DNA of 64,000 bases, taken from positions 6,280,662 to 6,344,661 of the forward strand of contig NW_024756914.1 of NCBI RefSeq assembly GCF_018991925.1, written 5' to 3'. The notes beneath the pieces were generated by a model. It ran no database searches and was not told the DNA's origin. It saw only the letters and a program-made list of their open reading frames with translations. Made by a program: the position numbers and the translations under genes. Origin of the DNA: Homarus americanus. Lineage: Eukaryota > Arthropoda > Malacostraca > Decapoda > Nephropidae. Below, one piece after another: positions 54,987 to 64,000 of the stretch (within the stretch, counting starts at the first letter, position 1; each line of letters begins with the position of its first letter).

Positions 54987-55079
<93 letters not shown>
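54890..55079. repeat. (ATT)n microsatellite, very long
   Basis: About 165 bases of ATT triplets with three point interruptions, led in by ATTT tetramers. The poly-isoleucine open frame is an artefact. Confidence 0.97.
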
Positions 55080-55080
<1 letters not shown>

Positions 55081-56610
55081 CGGGTAGGATACAGCAGTCC
55101 CCGCTATCCTTCTCTGTTCGCCTGGTATGTTTGGTAGTCAGAAGATGAGGAACAGGCGTATATTCACTCCTGGGAAAGGTCAGTATCAGTACCTATTTTC
55201 TCTGGGTTTCTCTGGGGGTATGTGGAGCCTTTGGTAGTCTTATCCCCAGAGGATGTGAGTACCTTCTCTCTGGGGGTTATCGTGGGCTATAGAGTGTCTT
55301 TGCCCATCTCTTGCCAACCCCGTAGACTTTGAGATGTTATGCGTTTATCTGAGGGACGGAGGAGTCTGTGTATGTAAACTCTCTCTCTCTCTCTCTCTCT
55401 CAGTATCCCCTTAAAGTGGATAATATAACTAACATATTTCTTTAAAATTCTTGTTGATGTTGTTAAGTTAAATGACGCAGTAACTAAATTGACCAGTTAA
55501 GTGAATAATTTAACTGAGGAATTTTTTTTGAGAATCTGTCCACCTCCTCCCTTAACTTTATTGAGTACTTGATAAGACATAATTCACATAGCCAAATAAG
55601 AGAGACTTAAAACTACCAGCTTCTGAGAATACTACATGTGATTGTATTAAGATGTAGTCAGAATATCATTCAAGGGTAAAAATGTACCTTAATACCTTCT
55701 GAGAATTTAACCTAGGGGAAAATTCACCTTTGAAAATTTGGCCCAAAGGAAAAATATTAGTTTGGGGAATTTATCTTACTTCATTTCTTTCGTTTCTGTC
55801 CTGATAATTCTTCATTCGTTCGTTCTTTCATTCATTCGTTCCTTCCTCACCTCTCCTTCCTTCCTTCCTACCCTGAGAGATATCTTAACAAGTACAACTA
55901 AATGTAAATCCTATCTCCACCTCGTTCAATATATTATCTTTTTTATATTTCTCTTTCTCTTGTTCCGACTCTTTCCCGACGTCCCGACTCTGATGGGAAG
56001 GCGATCAGACAATAACCGACCATTAACGTGCGTCCAGTTGGTAATTTATGTCATAATTTATCAAAGTGAATCGTCGCTTTCCACTAGGTTTCGTTCTATG
56101 TTACACGTGTCGACCAATCCTGTGTGGTTCATTGTAGAAGTGGTGATTAGAGATTGGGGATTATGATGTGAGGTGATTCATTGATATTCCCCAACGAAAG
56201 ATTATTATTTTTTCACTTTCTTGTGTTGCCATAATGAGTGTGCTTACTGTTGTATTTATTAACGTTATAAGAGACACAGTGAAGTAAATGTTTATAATAC
56301 GTGGGGTAGAGAAACGTATTCATCACCTTATTGTGTTTATGAATTAGGTTGAAAATAATAAAAAAAATAAGGTACCCATAGTTAAGGTATTTTTGTATTT
56401 TTATTTATTTATTTATTTATTGTTTTACTGTTTTTGTTGAGTCTTATGACCTCTTGACCTCTGTAACCCAAGAAACGAAAATAAAATGTTCCTGTCCAGA
56501 CGCTGTAACTACACACACACACGACTTTTTTTTTTTTACTTTGTGGGTTTTTAACGAAGATGATCACCTTGTGTGCAGTAAGACGAGTTTCAGGGAGGGT
56601 TTGTTTAACC
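55080..56610. other. No recognised feature
   Basis: AT-rich sequence with a short CT run at 55379-55401 and poly-T tracts. A 142-residue frame at 55738-56166 has no recognisable domain and no supporting splice or promoter context. Confidence 0.4.
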
Positions 56611-56616
56611 TGGTGC

Positions 56617-56660
56617 TGGATAACCTAACCTAACCTAACCTAACCTAACCTAACCTAACC
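56617..56660 (-). repeat. Interstitial AACCT telomeric repeat
   Basis: Eight perfect taacc pentamers in a row, the complement of TTAGG. It is short and interstitial. Confidence 0.93.
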
Positions 56661-56971
56661 AGAGTACCAAACATAGAGTGAGATATACATGTGATTATTA
56701 CCAAGTCTTATCTGCTATGGAGTATAACAGGTGTGGTGAGACAGAGAGACAGGTACCAGATGGACATGAATTACCTGTCCAAAACAATAATATGACAGGT
56801 AGAGTGGTTGTGTTGGGAGCTGTATGTGTGTTAGGTGGTGTTTGGAGGGGGGGGTAGAAGGTGGGGTAGGGGGTGGGGGTGGGGTAGAGGGGTAATAGGT
56901 GGGTGGGTGGGCTAGGGGGGAGTCATTATAGAGTATCAAGAGTGAACTGAAATAGGGGGTAGATGATAGAA

Positions 56972-57219
56972 GTATGTGGTGATAAAGGCGAATATGTGGT
57001 GAGAAAGAAGAATATGTGGTGATAAAGGCGAATATGTGGTGAGAAAGAAGAATATGTGGTGAGAAAGAAGAATATGTGGTGAGAAAGAAGAATATGTGGT
57101 GAGAAAGAAGAATATGTGGTGAGAAAGAAGAATATGTGGTGAGAAAGAAGAATATGTGGTGAGAAAGAAGAATATGTGGTGAGAAAGAAGAATATGTGGT
57201 GAGAAAGAAGAATATGTAG
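56972..57219. repeat. 20-bp purine-rich minisatellite
   Basis: About twelve copies of gaatatgtggtgagaaagaa (20 bp), most of them identical, with a gataaaggc variant at three of the first positions. Because 20 is not divisible by 3, the reverse strand translates to a 20-residue repeat (SHHIFFFLTTYSSFSPHILL) in open frames of 115-176 residues. These are not taken as genes. Confidence 0.96.
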
Positions 57220-57853
57220 TAATGGGAAGACAGAGAAAGTATCATATACAGTTAGAAATAAAAATAAAAACATCGGGAAATACTAATGAAAGAATGTCAA
57301 TGAATATGATAGAATGTTATTACACTATTCATTGGTGGAGTGAATAATTGAATGTAAAGTTAAATGGAGGAATATTGTGTTAAATGAAGGAATGTAGAGT
57401 TATTAATAGAAAGTTGTGTGTATGGGATGTCTCTACCTGTTTATTATATTCAACTGTTCGTAAAATAAAAACAGGTCTTCCTATCTCCCTTTCATATCCA
57501 TTTCTTCTTTTTTTTACTACAATATCCTTGCTTCCTTTTTTTAATATTTTTTTTGTTCTCTCAGTTTTCACCTTCCAATATTGGGTCTTCACTTTAAATT
57601 TTTTTTAGTCTCTTTTTTTTTTTTAGTCTTATTTCTCATCTATTTATTATTTATTTTCTTTTGTTATTTACCCGTTCTTTAATATCTATGTCTTTGTCTA
57701 TATTTGCATTCTTCTTCTTTTGTTGTTGATGTTTATATGTCGTTTCTATTCTCCTTAATTAGTCCATCGACCTGTTCATACCACCTTTCATCTCCCAGTC
57801 TCCTGTACCACGACACCTTAGCTGTACCCTCAGGAATTGTTTAGCTTCAGCTG

Positions 57854-57857
<4 letters not shown>

Positions 57858-57901
<44 letters not shown>
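57858..57901. repeat. (CA)n microsatellite
   Basis: An uninterrupted CA run of about 22 units. 57225-57855 before it is AT-rich with no recognised gene. Confidence 0.96.
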
Positions 57902-57903
<2 letters not shown>

Positions 57904-58316
57904 GAAAGAAAGTGAGACAATTAGAATTTCACCGTTCAAAACAACTTCACTTTCATCATGTTCTGATTTTTCTGTACCTGGGAGTAATCAGAACATGAGA
58001 GATTTTATATAGCTTCACGAACCACCAACCCGGGTCCACTCTTAGGATATTATGGCGACAAGATACGATCCTCTTGTCCGTCTCAACGTTGAGCTTATAC
58101 CCCCAAAGGAGTCACTCTCACGACCTCAGAATTTGTGGGTCGTGTGTTGAAAGCTCACAAGGGAGGAAAAACTTCTGTTCCTGGCCAAATTAAAAGATGC
58201 GCATTTAGGAAGTAGTTCTTGGGAGATGTGGTGGATAGATGGTGTGTGTGAGACAGATAGAGAGTACGAGGAACAGAGTGTGAGGAACAGACAAAAGACT
58301 GAGGTAGAACCATAGT

Positions 58317-58432
<116 letters not shown>

Positions 58433-58781
58433 TACACCATCCTCTCTCCCTTAACTAACATAGGACAAAGTCAAATTAAATAAAAGAAAAAAAAACAGTA
58501 AACAAAGATTAAAAGTGAAGAATAATCACAGGAATACGATAACATAAACAGTAATTAAAGAGAATATGAATAATGACAGAGGAAAGGGATAAGAGGTGAT
58601 AATAACAGGTATTATTCACGTTCTGTTCATCACCCATTGTGCCATTGGGAGCTAATGAACCAACAGTCTTCATAATAAAACTAATTTGTCCCAGCTAATG
58701 ACATTTAACCTGGAATGAGCTGTTGTTTGTTATTCATTAACAGGTTAGTTGACCAGTGAAAAAGAAAATGACTGACCTCCA

Positions 58782-58783
<2 letters not shown>

Positions 58784-58842
<59 letters not shown>
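58784..58842. repeat. (CA)n microsatellite
   Basis: An uninterrupted CA run of about 29 units. Confidence 0.97.
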
Positions 58843-58843
<1 letters not shown>

Positions 58844-59085
58844 GAGAAAAGGTAAGATATATTTTTTTTTCATATTTGAACTCGTACACGTCATCGATTA
58901 CATCACATAACAACACCCATATGAAGGGGAATTGAAAAAATGGTTGAGTGAATGATAGAGAGAGAGAGATGGTGAGAGGTAGAGGAGGAAGGGGAGAGAG
59001 GGAGAGAGGGCTTAAGCAGATTACCTGAGAGGGGGAAAGGTGTAGACTGTTGAGGGAGTGAAAATGAAAAGGGAGAGTGGACGAT

Positions 59086-59089
<4 letters not shown>

Positions 59090-59131
<42 letters not shown>
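59090..59131. repeat. (GT)n microsatellite
   Basis: An uninterrupted GT run of about 21 units. Confidence 0.97.
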
Positions 59132-59136
<5 letters not shown>

Positions 59137-59424
59137 CTTTGTCTACTATACATCCAGTTTAAACCATTTCCCCATTTCTTATTCAAGTTATCTGGAGTAA
59201 TAGCCAAGAAGACGCGAGTTTGGTATTTCAGCTTTTACCTTGGAAGAATGAGTGGATTGTGTCTGTCTCTTTGTATATAGATTTTTTTTATCTTTTTATT
59301 TTTTTTTTTTGTCCCGGGAGGCGAGGGGTCAAACGCGGCTTTCCTTGGAGGTGATGTTATTAAGGGAGATTTTCGCTCGTCTGTTCAGTGATTGTACAGT
59401 GTCTAGTTCTCGCTGGTCAGGGTG

Positions 59425-59625
59425 TACAACATTATATCACACTTATGCTACACCAGACTATACTAGGTACAATGTATAACACACCATACCACATGACACT
59501 AGGCTACACCACACCACGCCACGCCCCACCTCACCATACCACACTATACTACACTGCATCACAGTACACATATTACACCAACTCCACCATACCACACCAC
59601 ATTTCACCTTACCACATTACGCTTC
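59425..59625. repeat. Degenerate ACCAC/ACACT simple repeat
   Basis: About 200 bases of cacaccac, ccataccac and actacact words with no clear period. Confidence 0.75.
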
Positions 59626-59689
59626 CCTGACAGCCCCACCTCTCTTGGTGTACTCGGCTTCAGCTAAAAAGGTGAAGACCCTCTTAACG

Positions 59690-60260
59690 AACGCCGTAAC
59701 TCAGAGACCATCAGCAAACAGTTAGGTCCGCCAGGTGTGTGATAGACGTCAGCAAGCAATCAATTACCCTGAACCTGTGGTGGCCGTCGGCAAGCAATCT
59801 CCTGACACAGAGATTTTAGCAAACAATTTCTTAACGCTGAAATGTCACCAAACAGTCTGCTGAAATTGGAGAGCCTGTGGGTGGTTTTCTGAAACAGCGT
59901 CAGAAGCCATGTCCTGACACAGCGACTTCAGCCAGCAAACAGCTTAACACAGGCTGTGGTGGGCGGTGGCTGGCACCAAGCAGTCACTCAACTTCACTGC
60001 CACAGGTACAAAAAGCCGGTGTTAACTTGAAGCTGCAGTGGTCTTGTGAAATCGTCAGCAAGCAGTCGGTTCTTGCAGTCATATGGGAGTGTATTCACCA
60101 AGCAATGTTAAAATACCAACAAATATTTAGTTGCATTAGTTCTGATGGTGATATCAGCCGTTTGTCAGCTAGGTTAAGTGATTGTATGGCGTCAGCAAAG
60201 AGTAAGTTTTATAAGAACTATGGGACACGTCAGCAAATGTCAGCAAAGGTGTCAAGAATT
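59690..60260. repeat. Decayed approximately 50-bp repeat with cagcaaacag words
   Basis: The words cagcaaacag, cagcaagcaatc, ggcaagcaatc, agcaaacaat, accaaacagtc and ccagcaaacagc recur every 40-60 bases, often near cctgacacag or cctgtggtgg. This looks like an old tandem array. A 147-residue open frame (59877-60320) overlaps it. Its peptide is not recognised, and I do not call it a gene. Confidence 0.55.
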
Positions 60261-60320
60261 CTCTCTCATAAAAGTACTTTACTATATTACACTACACTAA
60301 ATCAGGAGACAAAATCATAA

Positions 60321-62250
60321 TATAAACTGTATTCACCATCTTACGAGAACATTATAACATTCTTAGGAACATTTTCTCAAATTTAAGAGTCTTCCTGAGT
60401 GCCGACGTTCTCATACCACCACCACCTTCATCCACTAACTTCCAAGATAAGACTTTAATAAACGATATGTATGAGGCACGAACTCCGCTTAAAGGCGACA
60501 GAAGGAAATGATTCTGTTGTACTCAAACTCAGGAATCCTTAACACACTGAATATTCGAGAAGAAGTGATTGAAACTTAAATACTTTGATGTTGTTGAAGA
60601 AAAATTTAAAAAAAAGTATGGAAAGGACTGTACCTCCAGGTTGACATAGACTGAGAAGTTTAATAAGTAAGGAAAGTCTTACCCGGTATATACCTTGATT
60701 TGATTTTCATGTTAAGGATTTTTTTTTTTAAGTTTTTGATAAATTATGATATCAATGTTTTATGTGTGTTTTATTGTTATTGTGGTGTGTTTACTGAGTG
60801 TTATCGTATTATTAGAATCGTAGTGAATAACGCGTGTGAGATGTTATACGTGTTATTGTGTGATTTAGTGTTATTGAATTATAATTGTAGAGGTGAGATA
60901 AATGTTGACTTTACACTTATGTTTATGTTTATAAATGTTTTCTAAGAATGCGAGGGAGAATGTTACAAAATGCGTAGATAATAGATAAAGAAGAATAAGC
61001 AACAGAGACGAAATAAACATAGATTATGCAGTTTATATTAGTTTTCTGAGAATAAAAAAATAAATAAACAAATAAATAAAAAATAAAATACGTTGTTTAG
61101 AATAAGACATAGAAAAAATAATAAAAATAAGAAAACAGGTGAAAAGTGAATCAAAAGGAGATGAAAGAAAATGGGATAAAAGAGGATAAGAAAGAGAGGT
61201 GGAAGGATATGGCAGAGAGAGAATGAATGAAAGGTGGTATCGAGGGATGAAGCCAGGAAGGTGTTTCAGTAGGTAGGGTAGGTGATACGAGGGAAGGCAT
61301 TCTGTTGGCTTCTGTTATGGTTGAGGTCACAAGTAAACACATATATATACTGTACTGTAGATGGTAGGGTTAATCTCTTTCTCCTTTTCTCTCTTTTTTC
61401 TATAATTTTCTCTCTTTCTCTCTCTCGAAATGTTTAGTTAATAATACATAGCTTACGTATTCTCTCTCTCTCTCTCTCCACCATAACCAATAAATACCTT
61501 AGTTTATAATTGACCCCATAACAGGAATTATCATTACCTATTATTACACCTGTAGAACTGACTGGTCATTAACAACTACACAAGAATTCCTCATTAATTA
61601 CCCGTCCAACAAAGACATAGAGATGGAGATTTTTATTTGTTTTGTATTATTATTCGAGTTTTTTTTTATTTATTTATCGTATATTTTTGTTATTTTTTTC
61701 CTTGTGATATTTGTTTAATTCTTTTGTTTTATGTGTATTTGTTATTGCGTTTGGTTGTTTGTTTTTGTGTGTAGTGTTTAATATTGGTTTTTTTTTTCCT
61801 TTGTTAGTTTGTTTTGATTCCATTTATTTTACTCTCTATCTCTGTGTTTGTTTATTTACGTTACTCTATTTCTTGGTTTATTTGTTTACGTTACTCTGTA
61901 TTTCTATGTTCGTTTGTTTGTTTGCTTACGTTCCCTTCTGTTTTGTGTTTGTTTGTTTATTTGTTTGTTTGTTTGTTTGCATACGTTCCCTTCTGCTTTG
62001 TTTTAAGGTTATTTTTCTAATAGTGTTATGCTTTTGTTTTTTCTTTGTTATTATACTTTTCTAATTCGTATTTTGTTCGATTTTTGGTCTTCCTGTTTTG
62101 CTACTGTTTGTTTTCGTCCTTCAGCACGTAAACAGGAGGCCTTACCGGAGTGTTGTTTACAACCTCACGGACTACATGGCGCACCTGAGAATAAACACAC
62201 CTGTAACACACCTCAGTACACACACACACAAGCCTGAGAGTTGACACACT
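60321..62250. other. No recognised feature
   Basis: AT-rich DNA with poly-T, TTTG-rich (61700-62050) and AAATA-rich (61050-61130) stretches. The open frames are Phe/Val/Leu low complexity driven by the TTTG composition. Confidence 0.45.
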
Positions 62251-62251
62251 T

Positions 62252-62255
<4 letters not shown>

Positions 62256-62288
<33 letters not shown>
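62256..62288. repeat. (CT)n microsatellite
   Basis: A CT run of about 16 units. Confidence 0.95.
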
Positions 62289-62289
<1 letters not shown>

Positions 62290-62293
<4 letters not shown>

Positions 62294-63263
62294 TTACAAG
62301 AATTCACCCCACAAAAAAAAAATTAGTGGTAGACCTCGGTTTAATGTCGGCGTTTCATCAGAACTTTCCATGACACAGAATGAGTGGATTTTGCGGCGTC
62401 ATCTTGAGGAACACTTAACTATCTTGTATCTCATAGTCCTCTTGGAGACTCGAAATGACCTTTGTTAAAGTTTTCCCATTGTAGGTTTAATAGCGTGTGT
62501 TAGAGTCTGTTGGGGAGGACGAGGTACCTGAAGGAGGGGAAGAAGGAGAAGAAGAAAAAAGAAATCAGTTGGGTGTCTTTAGTCCTCACACGCTGTATAC
62601 AGTAAGTAGTGAGGTAATAGCGTCACCTGTGGGAATTTAAAATACAATACCAACATAATGGCCCTTCTGTTTATATTAATTTTCCAAGACAGTCACAAAG
62701 AATTTAACCTTTAGGGGAGACTTAGGCCAATCCCTCTTGTGCATCTCTCTGCTTTATTAATTACACGAAGGAATTCCCCGAATGCATCGTTATTATGAGA
62801 TTCCGTCCATTTCTCAGACCAATGAGAGATTAGCGCCGGTAGTTGAAGCAAAGTTAGGGGCTATCATGAACGGCCATGAGTGTAGGGCTTAGTGATTCCC
62901 GCGGGTGTAGTGAGGTTGTTGTGTTTTGTAATGCGTTGACAATTTGTCTTTCTCACACCGTCCCTACCTCTCTCCCTCCTTCCCCACCTCCCCATCCCCT
63001 TTCTCCATCTCCCTCCCTTCCTCCTTCCCTCCCTTCTGCCATCCTTCTCCATCTTCCCACTCCCCCCCTTCCTCTCGTTCATTTGCTGTCCCTCCGTTTC
63101 ATCCATGAAATTCTCGATACTTGTTCATTTTTGTTTCCATGACTCTCTCTCTCTCTCTCTGTGATGTTGATAAGGAAGGTGGTGTGAGGGAGTGTTGGTG
63201 GTGGCTGACACTGTAGACACTGTTGGAGCTCGCAGTTACCAGGTACCATTTGTTTCACTCTTG

Positions 63264-63302
<39 letters not shown>

Positions 63303-64000
63303 GAAGCCACCGAACTCCCTTTGAGAGACTCCCCCCTACTCTTAAACATTAATAAAAATCACAAATATCAGAAAATACTTCCCTCATCTTCAGATTATTT
63401 TTCCTACATACACAACAAGTGATTCATTAAAACCATAATAGTGTTCAAAGTTTCATTAGCGAGAAAGCAATTATTGAGGTTGTCATTAGTGGACAAAGCA
63501 CAGGTAATTAACATTGGTTGAGAATAATTGTGAGAGTTTGGTGTTGCTAAGAGGAGTTAATAACACTTAATGAACGTTTATATTAAGCATAATAATATGT
63601 ACCGTAAGTGTGACTGATCGTGATGATACGAGTTAATGAACTAATTAAATATAAACTGTAATTCATTTTGTATCGTGATCTTGTAATATATATAATACAA
63701 AAATACCTGGTTAGATTTTAAATTACATAATGCTAAAAATTTCTATAGTTATATTAGAGAAATTATATACTTTTTTATGACAAACTTTTCTTATTGTACT
63801 TTTATAAACTGTAATATAACACACGGTATAAATTTTGTAATAACACACTGTACGTAATCTCATAATATGTTAAAGGAAAGAATCGTAATTTAACAGTGGT
63901 AAAAGCGATGGCCGAGTGAATACATTACCCGTCTCCTTCCCTATGGTAATTGTTTTGCATCCGGAGCACCTCAAGTCGACCCAACTGTGAATATGTACCT
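62290..64000. other. Unassigned sequence with minor repeats
   Basis: Contains a polypyrimidine tract at 62960-63090, a (CT)n at 63142-63160, a (GACA)n run at about 63268-63302 and AT-rich sequence to the end. No gene, RNA gene or transposon end is recognised. Confidence 0.5.

Noticed and set aside
54863..55087. Open frame rich in isoleucine
   Set aside because: A direct translation of the (ATT)n microsatellite.
55738..56166. 142-residue open frame
   Set aside because: Phe/Ser/Leu-rich, T-rich DNA, no domain, no splice or promoter context.
58020..58150. Possible tRNA
   Set aside because: I could not draw a cloverleaf with matching acceptor ends, and no good A and B boxes are present.

Overview
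This window looks like a gene-poor stretch of a large arthropod genome, most likely a decapod crustacean (inference). The support is very dense (CT/GA)n, (CA/GT)n and (ATT)n microsatellites, dozens of minisatellites, interstitial TTAGG/AACCT arrays (the arthropod telomere motif), non-LTR retrotransposons, pogo/Tigger and hAT-like DNA transposon pieces, and intron-containing coding sequence. Two 100-base runs of N (8326-8425, 39956-40055) are scaffold gaps, and both lie next to minisatellites.

Layout. 1-8.3 kb: satellites and long polypyrimidine tracts with no credible gene. 8.8-34.3 kb: a transposon island. A repeat family I call X is present three times: copy A (8.8-11.5 kb), copy B (14.7-17.5 kb, continuing at 20.1-20.5 kb) and copy C (32.5-34.2 kb, inverted). 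Between A and B lies a minus-strand non-LTR element with reverse transcriptase and RNase H. Copy B is split by a 5'-truncated plus-strand CR1/L2-like LINE. Next come a 67-bp tandem repeat joined to a LINE RNase H fragment, a fold-back element, two 0.85-kb direct repeats around a broken pogo/Tigger transposase start, and degenerate long-period tandem repeats. Positions 14586-16429 and 32486-34335 form an inverted repeat with 1.84-kb arms and a 16-kb spacer.

34.4-39.4 kb: the only host-gene-like locus, on the minus strand. It has at least four exon-sized blocks encoding a Ser/Pro-rich adaptor-like protein with two acidic, proline-ending motifs and a helical C-terminus. A FERM/PDZ (FRMPD-like) adaptor is one weakly supported idea. 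The reading frame carries several frameshifts, one in-frame TAG and a 535-bp hAT-like insertion with a near-perfect 8-bp target duplication. It is therefore a pseudogene, a disrupted allele, or a locus with poor consensus. An intron between two of these blocks holds a candidate SINE whose tail resembles the tail of the CR1/L2-like LINE.

39.7-64 kb: microsatellites, minisatellites, telomere-like higher-order repeats, one short palindromic MITE and unassigned AT-rich DNA, with no gene I can support. I found no convincing tRNA, rRNA, CRISPR array or bacterial feature. The main biological content is the history of nested insertion and duplication at 8.8-34.3 kb and the fate of the neighbouring gene.
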